The translations under genes were made by a program, and so were the position numbers. A DNA stretch of 64,000 nucleotides from Actinocrispum wychmicini (GTDB lineage Bacteria; Actinomycetota; Actinomycetes; Mycobacteriales; Pseudonocardiaceae): positions 248,001-312,000 of the forward strand of contig NZ_SLWS01000004.1 in the NCBI RefSeq assembly GCF_004345645.1. The letters are read 5' to 3'. Under the pieces are notes generated by a model that had not been told where the DNA came from, did not search any database, and saw only the letters and a list, made by a program, of their open reading frames with translations. Shown here one piece after another: positions 7,848 through 17,062 of this stretch (position 1 is its first letter; the number at the start of each line of letters is the position of its first letter).

Positions 7848-9226
7848 CGATCGACGTACCGCGGATCCAGGCCCGGGTCACCGAACTCCTTGCGGAGTAC
7901 GGAATTCCGAGTGCCGCGATCGGGATTCTCCACGACGGGGCACGCACCGAGTTCACGGCCGGCATCAAGAACGTGGAAACGCGGGAACCCGCGACGACGG
8001 ACACCGTCTACCAGATCGGCTCCATGACCAAGACGTGGACCGCGCTGGCCTTCATGCAGCTCGTCGACGAGGGGAAAGTCGATCTGGACGAGCCGGTACG
8101 CAACCATCTGCCAGGTTTCGTGGTGGCCGATCCCGAGGCAAGCGCCAAGGTCACCCCGCGCCACCTGCTGTATCACACCAACGGTATCGAGGAAGCCTTC
8201 GGCGATCCCGCCGAAGACGACGACGTCTACGAGCGCATGGTCGAGAACATCGCCGACGCGCCCCAGGTGTTCCCGCTGGGCCACACCCACGGGTACAGCG
8301 CGGCGCTCGGTTACGCCATTCTCGCCCGGATCCTGGAGGTGCACGACGGCAAACCGTGGGACGACGTCATGAGGGAACGCCTTTTCGATCCCATGGGCCT
8401 GACCAGCACGAACAGCCGGCGCGAGCAAGTGGACGAAACCCGGGCCGCGACCGGGCACCTGATCCGCTCCCTACAAGAGGGCCCCATCGTCACACCGATG
8501 GACTACCTGCCGCGTGCCTTCGGCCCCGGCGGCAACATCACCTCGACGACCCGCGAGGTGCTCGCGATGGCGCACGTCCTGCTCAACGAAGGCACGGCGC
8601 CAAACGGAAAGCGCATCATCTCGGCGGGGAGCCTCCGGGAGATGATGCGCTCGCGGGTGCCGGTACCGGATCCGTACATGTTCGGGCCGCAATGGGCGCT
8701 CGGTCTCATCGTGTGTGACTGGCACGGCGAAACCGTTTACGCGACCGACGGCAGCACGGTCGGCCAGAACGCCCGGCTCCGGCTCCTGCCGGACTCGAAC
8801 ACCGCCATCGCGATGCTGACCAACGGCGGACCGCGGGAAAGCTTCTACCACAAGGTGTTCAACGAGATCCTGACCGACCTCGGCGCGGTCACCATCCCGG
8901 ATCTGCCCGCACCGGACACGACGCTGAACCTCGACCTGTCCAGGTACGTTGGCGTCTACGAGCGCCCCGGCGCCCGACACGAGGTAGCGGTCGAAGGCGG
9001 AAAGCTGTGCCTGACCCTGGTTCTCGACCCGATGCAGGCGGAGTTCCTCCAGAAGCCGGACCGCATCACATATGAGCTGCTCCCGGTGAGCGAGACACAT
9101 TTCCTGATGCCGCCGGCGGATTCGTTGGAAGACACCCAGACAGTCGCGATCTACGACTTCACCAACGGCCCCGCCCAGTACCTCCACACCAACTCCCGCG
9201 TGCACCCACGAACGGGACCGGCGTAG
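7844..9226 (+). CDS. Serine hydrolase of the beta-lactamase/penicillin-binding-protein-like family (class C fold)
   Basis: The true start is ATG 7844, overlapping the previous stop by four bases; the longer upstream extension is a different gene's region. 460 residues. The catalytic SxxK motif is in QIGSMTKTW (Ser about residue 57). A Tyr-containing second motif, HGYSAALGY, lies near residue 150, and a DGSTVGQ block stands where class C enzymes have their third motif. There is no signal peptide, which fits the esterase/peptidase-like cytoplasmic members better than antibiotic-hydrolysing ones. A C-terminal lipocalin-like segment (LSRYVGVYERPGA) is typical of the family. Substrate unknown. It is cargo in the presumed transposon remnant. 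Confidence 0.85.
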   Translation: MTIDVPRIQARVTELLAEYGIPSAAIGILHDGARTEFTAGIKNVETREPATTDTVYQIGSMTKTWTALAFMQLVDEGKVDLDEPVRNHLPGFVVADPEASAKVTPRHLLYHTNGIEEAFGDPAEDDDVYERMVENIADAPQVFPLGHTHGYSAALGYAILARILEVHDGKPWDDVMRERLFDPMGLTSTNSRREQVDETRAATGHLIRSLQEGPIVTPMDYLPRAFGPGGNITSTTREVLAMAHVLLNEGTAPNGKRIISAGSLREMMRSRVPVPDPYMFGPQWALGLIVCDWHGETVYATDGSTVGQNARLRLLPDSNTAIAMLTNGGPRESFYHKVFNEILTDLGAVTIPDLPAPDTTLNLDLSRYVGVYERPGARHEVAVEGGKLCLTLVLDPMQAEFLQKPDRITYELLPVSETHFLMPPADSLEDTQTVAIYDFTNGPAQYLHTNSRVHPRTGPA

Positions 9227-9230
9227 CAGC

Positions 9231-9264
9231 GGCCAAAACCCCGCTGCGGGGAGGGGCTCTGGCC
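9231..9264 (+). terminator. Candidate hairpin terminator after the serine hydrolase
   Basis: GGCCA/TGGCC outer arms enclose AACCCC...GGGG arms, immediately after the stop at 9226. There is no T-tract, as is common in high-GC actinomycete terminators. Confidence 0.4.
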
Positions 9265-9441
9265 ATGTGTCAGGGCAGGACCGTGGCCGCGTACTCGACT
9301 TCGATGGCGGCGATGCGCTTGTCCGCGAACCTGATGTCGTCCCACGCCGCACCTTCGGAACTCAGCCCGTTGACCTGCGGATCTTGGCTCAACCCTACCG
9401 ACTGTACCGCTGCTGCTCACTGCTGGGATCGGGTGAAGGGT

Positions 9442-10252
9442 TCAGGGCTGGGAGTGTCCATGCTGGGAAGTCTTGCAGTCAGCGCCCGGCGTGGGCGTGG
9501 CGGAGCTGGTGGATGTGGGTCGACACCGGCCTGCTCGCAGTAGGCGGTCCAGCGGTGGTGGGCGGCGTCGTAGGAACAGGTGCCCGCCACCGCTGACTAC
9601 TGCCGTTGATGCTGGGCCGGAACAGCGCGCCGGACGGGTAGCTGGTGCGGGCGAGGTAGAGCTTGAGCAGGGTGACGTAGCCGCGGTCGTCGAGCAGTAC
9701 GGTGCGGACGGTGCCGCCTTTGCCGCGCAGGCGGATGTGTTCGTCGTCCAGGCGCAGGTCGAGGTCTTCGACGTACCGGCCCGGCCCACCATCCAGTCCG
9801 CCACGTAGTGGCGATCCCGGCCGCGACCGAGGCCCTGCCGGTGATCTTGCGGGTCTTGCGGTCGTCTTCCAAGGTGAACATCCACAACAAGGCGAGGTCG
9901 ACATCCTCGATCGGCGACGGGCCTGCCAGCCACGACGCGGCCGGGGTGGCGCCCAGCTCGTCCATCGGGTGCTCGCTGTTCCACCACGCCACCCACGCCA
10001 GTACCTCGGCGGTGAACGCCTCGAACGTCAACGCCGGCGCGTCCGCGCCGGCACCCCGACCGCCGTCGCCGTCAAGCGGACATGCTCACTGGACAGCTCA
10101 CCGCGGGAATCCAGCAGCGCCATCCGACGCACCCCAGCCTCGCGCAACACGCGACCGGCCGCATCGGCACCCACCAGCGCGAACCTCCCCGCCCAAGCAC
10201 CGTGAACGGCCCGATCTCCGCAAAGGAGATCCAACACCGCAACGGCACCCAA
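9442..10252 (-). pseudogene. Decayed Mu-type (DDE) transposase fused to tyrosine-integrase fragments
   Basis: On the minus strand, 10031-9820 reads WVAWWNSEHPMDELGATPAA, then a segment containing DLALLWMFTLEDDRKTRKITG. This is the characteristic end of the integrase core and the C-terminal beta domain of Mu/Tn7-type transposases of actinomycetes. Around 9780-9600 another frame reads RYVEDLDLRLDDEHIRLRGK and TVRTVLLDD, and near 9510-9490 IHQLRHAHAG, which are tyrosine recombinase motifs. Upstream (10252-10028) a further frame may be the transposase N-terminal region. Frames change repeatedly, so none of this is functional. It looks like a transposase into which, or next to which, a recombinase fragment was joined. 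Confidence 0.65.
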
Positions 10253-10309
10253 CCGGCCTCACTGTCACCGGATCGAGTGACCACGACATCCGGACGGCAG
10301 ACCCGCGAC

Positions 10310-10342
10310 TACTGACACTCAAATGTCGTTTCGCCACTGACA
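10310..10342 (-). repeat. Inverted TGTCAGTR repeats, probable right end of the transposon remnant
   Basis: TACTGACA (10310-10317) and CACTGACA (10335-10342) are reverse complements of TGTCAGTA/TGTCAGTG. They face the three direct copies at 6278-6358, bracketing the region with the dead transposase. Confidence 0.42.
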
Positions 10343-10483
10343 TTCTGGTGTCGCCGCACACCCTGGCCGTGTCCCTTGCTGGCGTGCCAGTGATCGCGAC
10401 TCCGTAGCGAGGTCGCGTTGCGGTCAAGGTCACCCCAAGAAACCGCGGGCAAACGGTTCCCATAGCGAGCTAACGTTGAGTCT

Positions 10484-10497
10484 ATTCAAGTTTGAAT
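10484..10497. promoter_or_regulatory. ATTCAA-N2-TTGAAT palindrome upstream of the NmrA-like gene
   Basis: The 14-bp site ATTCAAGTTTGAAT has perfect 6-bp arms and lies 20 bp before the GTG start at 10518, in the expected promoter region. It is AT-rich in GC-rich surroundings, as expected of a MarR/HxlR-class operator. No regulator gene is adjacent. Confidence 0.5.
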
Positions 10498-10517
10498 ACC
10501 TAGGGAAAGAGGACCCC

Positions 10518-11375
10518 GTGACCATCCTCGTGATCGGTGCGACCGGCACCGTCGGCCGAGTCGTGGTCGACCAACTCCTGGAGGCCGGCCAGCCGGTGCG
10601 GGCGTTGCCCCGTAAGCCGACCGCGGCCGAGCTACCCGACGGGGTGGAAGTGGTCGCCGGCGACCTTGCCGAACCGAGCACGTTGCACGGCGTTTTCGAC
10701 GGTGTGGACCGCGTCTTCTACCTCGCTGACAGGGCGCACCCCGAGCGCGCCGCCGACCTCGCCGGTGACGTCGTCGACCTGGCCCGCAAGGCCGGGGTGC
10801 GCAGGATCGTGCACCTGTCCGGCCTCGCCGTCACCGTCCGCCGTCCCGGCAGCTACGAGATGCTGCTGGACATCGAACGAGTCATCGAGGCGTCCGGGCT
10901 GGAGTGGACCCACCTGCGGCCAGGGGAATTCGCCATCAACAAGCTGGACGCCTGGGGGCACTCCATCCGCGCCGAGAACCTGGTGCGCAACGCCTTCCCA
11001 GACGCGCTCGGGGTACCGGTCCACGAGACGGACGTCGCCGACGTGGCCACCACCGCGTTGCTGCGTGACGGCCACGCCGGGCAGGCCTACACACTGACCG
11101 GGCCGCAGGCACTCAGCCACCGCGAGCAGGCCACGGCGATCGGGACCGGCCTCGGCCGGCAGATCCGGTTCGAGGCGGTGACCTACGGGCAGGCCCGCAG
11201 CGCCTACATCCAGGCCGGCATCCCGATGGACCTCGCCGAATACCTGCTGGGTTACCAGGCCGAATACGCCGAGGAACCCCCCGAGGTCTCACCCGACTAC
11301 GCACGAGTCACCGGCCGCGCCGGGCGGACCCTCGCCACATGGGCCGCCGACCACCAAGCGGACCTCACCCACTGA
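10518..11375 (+). CDS. NAD(P)-binding NmrA-like oxidoreductase/epimerase
   Basis: GTG start at 10518 after AAAGAGGA; the upstream in-frame extension runs through the operator and is rejected. 285 residues. The N-terminal Rossmann motif GATGTVG (residues 7-13) follows a beta strand (TILVI), and the atypical SDR pattern continues with RPGEFAIN in the middle. No catalytic YxxxK is evident, as in NmrA/HSCARG-type redox sensors and quinone oxidoreductases. Likely cytoplasmic. The upstream palindrome suggests control by a MarR- or HxlR-type repressor, a frequent arrangement for this family. Intact. Confidence 0.85.
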   Translation: MTILVIGATGTVGRVVVDQLLEAGQPVRALPRKPTAAELPDGVEVVAGDLAEPSTLHGVFDGVDRVFYLADRAHPERAADLAGDVVDLARKAGVRRIVHLSGLAVTVRRPGSYEMLLDIERVIEASGLEWTHLRPGEFAINKLDAWGHSIRAENLVRNAFPDALGVPVHETDVADVATTALLRDGHAGQAYTLTGPQALSHREQATAIGTGLGRQIRFEAVTYGQARSAYIQAGIPMDLAEYLLGYQAEYAEEPPEVSPDYARVTGRAGRTLATWAADHQADLTH

Positions 11376-11819
11376 CGCGCGCCCGCCCGGCACCCACGTC
11401 CACGGCCAGGGATCCTTCCCAGGTGGCGGGGCCCACCAGCCCCGCCACACCAACCCACGCACGACGCTGATCCCACGACCTTCTCTGAACCGAACTCCGT
11501 TCCACCGCAAGGAGAATGCTCAACCCGAGGACTGGCCACAAGGTCCATCGGGCCAAGTTCCCGCACGGCCGAGAGCCAGGCTCAGCCCGGACAGCGGTGG
11601 CACCCCTGTCGGACGCCACCAGTCACGACTACCCACATCGGCCACCGACCGACCCGGATGTTCGCCTGAAGTCGAACGTCCTCAACTCGGCATTTCCGGA
11701 CGGTCGAATGCAGTCGCCGTGACCGCAGCCGCCGCAGTACCCAGCTGGGTGTCTCCTCGCGCCGCCAGCTGCGGGAGTTGCCGTTTCGAGCGTGGTCCCG
11801 AACTGGCTAGGGTAACCGC
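11376..11819. other. Intergenic, no gene recognised
   Basis: About 440 bases between two + strand genes. Only overlapping short ORFs of shadow composition are present. I see no RNA gene, insertion sequence or clear terminator. Confidence 0.4.
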
Positions 11820-12563
11820 GTGAGCGTGCCTCGGCCTCCCTCGATCCGAGTGGCTGGCCTCCCGATGTACCTGATCGAGAACCGCCGTGAGGAGGCGGGC
11901 GTCGGCGCCCGGGACACGATCGGGGGCCATCCGATCCTCCCGGCTTCCGAAAGCTGGCCGACATGCCAGTGCGGCGAGCGGATGGTCCTGTTCTTCCAGG
12001 TCGACATCCCGCCGAACATCCCGGAATTCGGCGGCGACCATCTCCTGGTGTTCCAGTGTCCCTCGGACAACGACGCGGTCGGCGTCGAGGGCATCCGCGA
12101 ACAGCTTCCGGAGCGCTACTGGGACGTTCCGCCAGTCTGGAACGACCCTGGCGCGTTCTGGCGCATCCTGCTGCACCAGGACGGGACCGAGCCGGCCGAC
12201 GACGTCGAGCCGCACCTCCGGCCGTATCGGCTCTCCCTTCGTCCCAGCACCGAGGAGGTCACCGTCTGGCAATCGGACCACGACCCCGTCAAACGCCAGG
12301 TCGGCCGGTCCGAGTTCAAGATCGGTGGCGTCCCCAGCTGGGCGCAGGACCCGGAGTCCTATCGCTGCGCCTGCGACGCCGAAATGGTGTACCTGTGCCA
12401 GATCCCGATCGACATGGGCTTCGAAAAGCACGCGCACCAGCCCGAACAGCCCGATACGTCCAGCTCCGACCACTACGGGCTGTTCCTCGGCAACGAGGTC
12501 TACATCCTCGCCTGCCCGGCACACTGCCACCCGGCGGCGGCCTGGCCGGTGACGCAGAACTGA
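11820..12563 (+). CDS. DUF1963 (YwqG)-like protein
   Basis: 247 residues from GTG 11820 (a second GTG two codons later is possible). The pattern GGHPILPASESWPTCQCGERM with FFQVDI in the first half, then KIGGVPSWAQDPESYRCACD with MVYLCQIP in the second, matches the DUF1963 family, where paired CxC and GG-P-W motifs organise two similar halves. The function of the family is unknown. Cysteine pairs (CQC and CAC) could bind a metal. No signal peptide or membrane segment. It is probably monocistronic. Confidence 0.72.
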   Translation: MSVPRPPSIRVAGLPMYLIENRREEAGVGARDTIGGHPILPASESWPTCQCGERMVLFFQVDIPPNIPEFGGDHLLVFQCPSDNDAVGVEGIREQLPERYWDVPPVWNDPGAFWRILLHQDGTEPADDVEPHLRPYRLSLRPSTEEVTVWQSDHDPVKRQVGRSEFKIGGVPSWAQDPESYRCACDAEMVYLCQIPIDMGFEKHAHQPEQPDTSSSDHYGLFLGNEVYILACPAHCHPAAAWPVTQN

Positions 12564-13351
12564 GCCGGGCGACCGGTCACGTCCCGCGGCTTCCAAGCGC
12601 ACGCTCCCGGCTTCCAGCCCGAACTCACCGGACTGATTTCGAGCCGGATCTCGTCCAAGCCGTCAGCGTCGGCACTCGACGTCCCCGGGCCGACCGGGCA
12701 CTTCGCCCCGCGTGAAGCCGTATCGCGGCGCGGTCAACGAAGTAATGGTACGGGCGCACGCTCATCTCGGCATGTGCGCGCGTTCATCGTGACACGCGAC
12801 ACGAGCGGATGTTGGTGCGTTGGGATTGACCGAGCCGGCTCACCACGTGGCGGCGACGCAGGAGAGCCGCCTAGCGCATGTGTGCCGGGCACTTCACTGT
12901 CCCATTTGGTCACGTCGCCACTGCTCATCGATGATCAACTCGGTCGTGTCGACGCACTACAGTTCGCCTGCCCGCGTGCGGCGGAGTGACGTCCGACGGC
13001 AGCGACGGCCGACCGCAAAACCAGGACCAGCGAATTTGGTGACAGGCCGTAGCGGTCGTTAGGACCGCCGCGATGGTCGCCAGCGCGCGGCCCGCCTCCC
13101 TCCCGTGACTGGGCGGCACAGACGGCCCCAGGTGCCAAGCGAGGGGCATCTCGCGCAGCAAGAGGAGGACCCCGCGGTGTGAGCGCGAAAGTGCCGGGCG
13201 ACGTATCTGCTCGCCGCCCGGCACTGCCGGAATCAGACGCAGATACTGTGCCACTCAGTCGCGCCCGCTTCTCGGCATGCGAGGATGTTGGCTGGGTCTT
13301 CAAGCCGCGAGTGAGAGTTTCGCCATTGCCTGTGCTGGCGAAGTGTGGTGC
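12564..13351. other. Long intergenic region with two weak copies of the CGGCATG motif
   Basis: About 790 bases without a credible gene. At 12752-12784 there is an imperfect inverted repeat built around CTCGGCATGTGCGCGCGTT, and at 13270-13290 a related CTCGGCATGCGAGGATGTT. Both resemble the dispersed motif at 14929, 19867 and 53050. Nothing else was recognised. Confidence 0.4.
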
Positions 13352-14365
13352 TTACTCGTCCGTGACTCCGATTGGGCCTGCCGACCCGGCAGAGGCGGAC
13401 AACGGTACTTCGACGGCTCCGTTCGATATCGCGGTTCGTGCAGAAAACCCGTGTGGCCATCGAGTTCCGGCATCGAAAACCGCACCCCGCATGCTCACGC
13501 CGTCGAGCGTTGCACCTGTCAGGTCGACGTCTCGCAAGTTGCAGTTGTCAAGCTTCGCGTCCGCAAGATTTGCGTTCACCAATGAAGCACCTCTAAAGGC
13601 GGCGCCATTGAAATCGGCCCGTTTTAGCCATCCGCCGTCAAGATGCGTCTCCGCGAATGAGACACCTTCGTAGTGACCGTCAGAGAGATTTGCTCTGCGA
13701 AGATCAAGGTGGCGCAGCCGGATGTAGTCGACCTGATGCCAGATGTAAGTGTGCTTCCCCAGCACTGTAAGGGCAGTCTGGACGTCGGGGTCGTAGTCCC
13801 TGAGCGACCTACCGGTCTCGGCGAGCATGATCTCCGATTCGCCCGGCCGGGGCGACGACGGTGGCCAAGGGCTTTTGGTTCGGATGAACGTCGACAGGAC
13901 GTCAGCGCACGCCGATCTGTAGGAACTGGATATCTCCGCAAGCCTGCTGAGTGCGTAAATACCTCCAATCCGAAGTCCTGGCGCGTCGGCGCCAAGGCTC
14001 TCGAGAGCCTCGCCGAACAGGTTGAGGTGGAAGTCCTGCCTTTTCTCCTGCCTCTGCCGAACAGCCTCGCGTCTGGTATGGAGGTACTGTCGCCAGGCTA
14101 AGGCGGCAGCCGAGACAACCGCGAGCCCAGCAACGATCTGTATGAGTACGGCTCGAAATGAACTCTGCAGTTGAAGGGTGCCGTTCAGAACATCGATTTT
14201 CTCCTTATCGGTCAGCCTTGCTGGGTTCACTGAAAGTTCGCCCGTCACCGGATAGACCATCGCAGGCAGGGACACGATGACTGCCGTCAGAATCAAGATC
14301 GCTATGATCAGTCCGACGCCGAGCAAGATCCGCAGCTGAGCGGAAGCCTTACTGTTCGCGGCCAT
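13352..14365 (-). CDS. Pentapeptide-repeat membrane protein
   Basis: ATG 14365 with GGAACGGAG upstream. 337 residues. Two hydrophobic segments lie at the N terminus (about 11-35 and 72-92), followed by a charged, probably coiled region (RREAVRQRQEKRQDFHLNLF). From about residue 215 come tandem pentapeptide repeats of the A(D/N)LxX type (RANLSDGHYEG, RADFNGAAFRGASLVNANLA, NCNLRDVDLTGATLDG), which form a right-handed quadrilateral beta helix. In actinomycetes this architecture is common and its role is unknown; possibilities are signalling or protection of a membrane partner. A dead integrase abuts its start. Confidence 0.85.
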   Translation of the reverse strand: MAANSKASAQLRILLGVGLIIAILILTAVIVSLPAMVYPVTGELSVNPARLTDKEKIDVLNGTLQLQSSFRAVLIQIVAGLAVVSAAALAWRQYLHTRREAVRQRQEKRQDFHLNLFGEALESLGADAPGLRIGGIYALSRLAEISSSYRSACADVLSTFIRTKSPWPPSSPRPGESEIMLAETGRSLRDYDPDVQTALTVLGKHTYIWHQVDYIRLRHLDLRRANLSDGHYEGVSFAETHLDGGWLKRADFNGAAFRGASLVNANLADAKLDNCNLRDVDLTGATLDGVSMRGAVFDAGTRWPHGFSARTAISNGAVEVPLSASAGSAGPIGVTDE

Positions 14366-14928
14366 GAGCTCCGTTCCGTTCCGTGGACAACTCGCGGCTT
14401 CAGATCGCCGCCCAGATGTGTGCTGTTACCAGCACATGACATGCCGATAGGGCCCGGCGAACAGGCCCTGGTTCTCCAGTTCGATGCCCGCGTACGCGAA
14501 CACCCGGCCGCAGCCAGCAGAGTCTCGAACTGTAGGTGCGATAGTCTCAGCACCGGTGATTCGTTCGGCACGTGCGGGCGGCGGACGCACTCAGCTGGCG
14601 CGAGTGCGCCAGCGCAGTATCGAGCACACAGGTGCGGTAGAAGCCGGTCACCACGGCCATCCGGCGCGACACGGTTGACGGCCTGAACCGGCGTATTTCC
14701 TGCATCCAGCGCACGTACAGCTCGATGTGCTCGGCCGAGTGTCAACGGCGCCAGCTCGCGCCCGACGCACCAGGTGAAGAACAGCCGCAGGTCGGACTCG
14801 CAGTGCGTCCGCGAGGTGCCGGTGTAGCGACCGAGGTAGGCAGATGCCGCCAACCTCACCACAACATCATCAAAGCCAGTCACGTCCATGACCACGAGCG
14901 TGATCCCAGGCGCCAGCTCCATTGCCAC
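14366..14928 (-). pseudogene. Tyrosine integrase/recombinase remnant
   Basis: The minus strand opens with VRLAASAYLGRYTGTSRTH and DLRLFFTWCVGRELAPLTLGRA, the N-terminal core-binding domain of phage-type integrases. It later reads SPAECVRRPHVPNESPVLRL and SHLQFETLLAAA. The intervening segment and everything after SHLQFE are out of frame, and the catalytic C-terminal domain with its Arg-His-Arg-Tyr residues is missing. The end has been replaced by the start of the pentapeptide-repeat gene. It marks an old integration event. Confidence 0.72.
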
Positions 14929-14952
14929 ATTCGCGGCATGAGAGTGCGTTGG
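14929..14952. repeat. Dispersed CGGCATGAGAGTGCGTT motif, copy B
   Basis: ATTCGCGGCATGAGAGTGCG begins at 14929, just upstream of the integrase remnant. It is identical over more than 20 bases to the copy at 19868. Confidence 0.5.
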
Positions 14953-14967
14953 GAAGCGCTCGGCAGA

Positions 14968-15304
14968 TCAGGTGGTATGCGCGGTAGGAGATGTCAAGAG
15001 TTGGCTTAGTGCATACTGGACCCGTTTGGCATCCTCCCAACGATTCTGAGCTCGGTAGAGGTCAAGTGCTTGGAGCCATGTCTCCTGGGCGAGAACGAGG
15101 TTGCCACGGGCCTTGTGAAGCTGGGCAATGCGGTCAACAGCGCCAGCCTCACGATAGGTGTCGGTGGTTGAACGCTGGAGATCGAGAACCTGCTGTAGGT
15201 AGCCGGCGGCCTCTGCGGAATTCCCGTATCCTGGGCGACGACGGCTGGAACGCTGAGGGCCATGGCCTCGCCATCCCGATGACAGCGTTGCTCGTCCGCC
15301 CGTA
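14968..15304 (-). pseudogene. C-terminal TPR fragment of a regulatory protein
   Basis: The minus strand 15232-14968 encodes AAGYLQQVLDLQRSTTDTYR, HKARGNLVLAQETWLQALDL and AKRVQYALSQLL, ending at TGA 14968-14970. This is a TPR array like the C terminus of AfsR/SARP or NB-ARC-TPR proteins. The preceding helix, DGEAMALSVPAVVAQDTG, is in a different frame, separated by a one-base shift near 15227. The N-terminal domains are absent. It is a decayed gene end. Confidence 0.6.
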
Positions 15305-15326
15305 CCTCCCGGGGTGCGGGCGGACG
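15293..15326. promoter_or_regulatory. 10-bp perfect inverted repeat upstream of the metallophosphoesterase
   Basis: Arms CGTCCGCCCG (15293-15302) and CGGGCGGACG (15317-15326) enclose a 14-nt loop, 59 bases before the start at 15385. It could be an operator, an attenuator or a terminator of upstream transcription. Confidence 0.4.
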
Positions 15327-15384
15327 CTCATGTCTGTGGGGAACGTCGGCCGCCACCTGCACGTGTTGGTCGCGAACGCTGGAC

Positions 15385-17010
15385 ATGGGGCCGCCGGCCA
15401 TCAAATATGTCCAGGTGTCCTCTCCAGGGTCTCCGTTCCAGCCGCAGCGGGCCGTTCGGTGGTTGGCTCCGCCTGTCCTGATCAGCACCGGCATCAAGGC
15501 GATGCTGTCGAGCATTTTCGGTTCGTACGCGGACAAGCGCGAGTTACAACGCGTCCTGCCCGCGAAGGTGCACAAGTGCGGTGAGGAGGAGCTGTGGTTC
15601 GACTTCGTCGCCGACCTCGGTGACGGGTTCGACGCCACGTTCTCGGTCGCCTCGCTGCTGGCCGGGGACGTCGAGGTCGACGGGCAGACGTTGCCGCGTG
15701 GGCAGCTGCTGATGATGGGCGGCGACGAGGTGTACCCGGCCGCCTCGGCGGAGGCGTACGAGGACCGCACGAAGGGCCCGTACCGGGCCGCCTTGCCTTA
15801 TACGGAAGACAGCCCGTTGCTGTTCGCCCTGCCCGGCAACCACGACTGGTACGACGGGCTCACCTCGTTCCTGCGGGTCTTCGCGCAACAGCGTTACATT
15901 GGCGGCTGGAAGACCGAGCAGACCCGCAGCTACTTCGCCGTCCAACTGCCGCAACGGTGGTGGCTGCTGGCCGTGGACACCGCGTTCGAACAGTACATCG
16001 ACGCCCCGCAGCTGGACTACTTCCGTACTGTCGCGGAGAAAATCGAACCCGGCGACCGGATCATCCTGTGTACACCCACACCCGCGTGGGTGTACGCGGC
16101 GGAAGGCCGCAGTCCTCGTGGTTACGACAACATCCAGTTCTTCGAACGCGAGATCGTCCAACCCACGGGCGCCACGATCCACGTCATGCTGTCCGGCGAC
16201 GCCCATCACTACGCGCGATACGAGAACGGCCCCAGCCAACGGATCACCTGCGGGGGCGGCGGCGCGTACCTGACGTCGACCCACCAGCTGCCGAACGAAC
16301 TCGTCCTACCGCCCAAGGGCACACGCATCCTCAACCCGCCGCACACGACCGTCCACCGGTTCGCCGCCAGCTACCCGTCACGTGCCGAGTCGACCGCCCT
16401 CGCCAAAGGCATCTTCCGGCTGCCGCTGGCCACACCCAGCTTCTGGGCGTTGACCGCGGTCCTGCAGACCGTGATCGCGTTGTTCCTGCGCATCGGCCTG
16501 ACCGTGCATATGCCGGGCGCCTTTGGTCAGGTGGCGGCCTGGACACCCGCGGCGTTGGTCATCGCCGGGTTGCTGGCGGGTGGGATCGCGTTCGCCAAAG
16601 GCGACCAGCCCAGATCACGGCTCGTGCTCGCGGGTGCCCTACACACCTTGGCGCATCTCGTGTTGAGCGTAGCCTGGGCCCTGGTGTTGTTGACAGTGGA
16701 CGGTTGGCTCGCGGTCGCCGTCCTGTTCGTCGCCACACCGCTGGTCATCGGGTTCCTGGACGCCGAGGTGGTGGCGCTGTACCTGATGGTGGCCAGCCGG
16801 TGGATGATCAACATCAACGAGTTGTTCGCCGGCCAGAGCGTCGAGGACTACAAGAGTTTCCTGCGGATGCACATCAACGGCGACGGCGACCTGACGATCT
16901 ACCCGGTCAAGCTGGCCAAGGTGTGTCGCAAGTGGACTGATGACTTCAAGCCGAAGGAGCCGTTGACCGCGGACCTCATCGAACCGTCGGTCATCGTGCG
17001 AGTCGGGTGA
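15385..17010 (+). CDS. Membrane metallophosphoesterase
   Basis: 541 residues. The calcineurin-type phosphoesterase metal motifs are visible: MMGGDEVYP (about residue 110), LPGNHDWYDG (about 151) and LSGDAHHYARY (about 270), which supply Asp, Asn/His and His ligands for a bimetal centre. A block of hydrophobic segments occupies residues 345-470, so the catalytic domain is tethered to the membrane, and a soluble C-terminal tail follows. Actinomycete homologues of this domain order are known but uncharacterised; a phospholipid or nucleotide phosphate substrate is possible. Only one ATG fits the N terminus and lies in a poorly conserved stretch, so the start is uncertain. No operon partner. Confidence 0.85.
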   Translation: MGPPAIKYVQVSSPGSPFQPQRAVRWLAPPVLISTGIKAMLSSIFGSYADKRELQRVLPAKVHKCGEEELWFDFVADLGDGFDATFSVASLLAGDVEVDGQTLPRGQLLMMGGDEVYPAASAEAYEDRTKGPYRAALPYTEDSPLLFALPGNHDWYDGLTSFLRVFAQQRYIGGWKTEQTRSYFAVQLPQRWWLLAVDTAFEQYIDAPQLDYFRTVAEKIEPGDRIILCTPTPAWVYAAEGRSPRGYDNIQFFEREIVQPTGATIHVMLSGDAHHYARYENGPSQRITCGGGGAYLTSTHQLPNELVLPPKGTRILNPPHTTVHRFAASYPSRAESTALAKGIFRLPLATPSFWALTAVLQTVIALFLRIGLTVHMPGAFGQVAAWTPAALVIAGLLAGGIAFAKGDQPRSRLVLAGALHTLAHLVLSVAWALVLLTVDGWLAVAVLFVATPLVIGFLDAEVVALYLMVASRWMININELFAGQSVEDYKSFLRMHINGDGDLTIYPVKLAKVCRKWTDDFKPKEPLTADLIEPSVIVRVG

Positions 17011-17041
17011 GAAGCTCGATGAGCGCGCATTCGTCGTCAGG

Positions 17042-17057
17042 GAGCGGCACCCGCCGC
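17042..17057. terminator. Small hairpin between convergent genes
   Basis: AGCGGC-ACCC-GCCGCT lies between the metallophosphoesterase stop and the histidine-kinase stop, where a bidirectional terminator is expected. No T-tract. Confidence 0.35.
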
Positions 17058-17062
17058 TGCGC

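Noticed and set aside
15006..15770. A 254-codon minus-strand ORF opposite the metallophosphoesterase start
   Set aside because: Only its middle (the TPR-like helix DGEAMALSVPAVVAQDTG) looks real, and the rest is antisense to the metallophosphoesterase.
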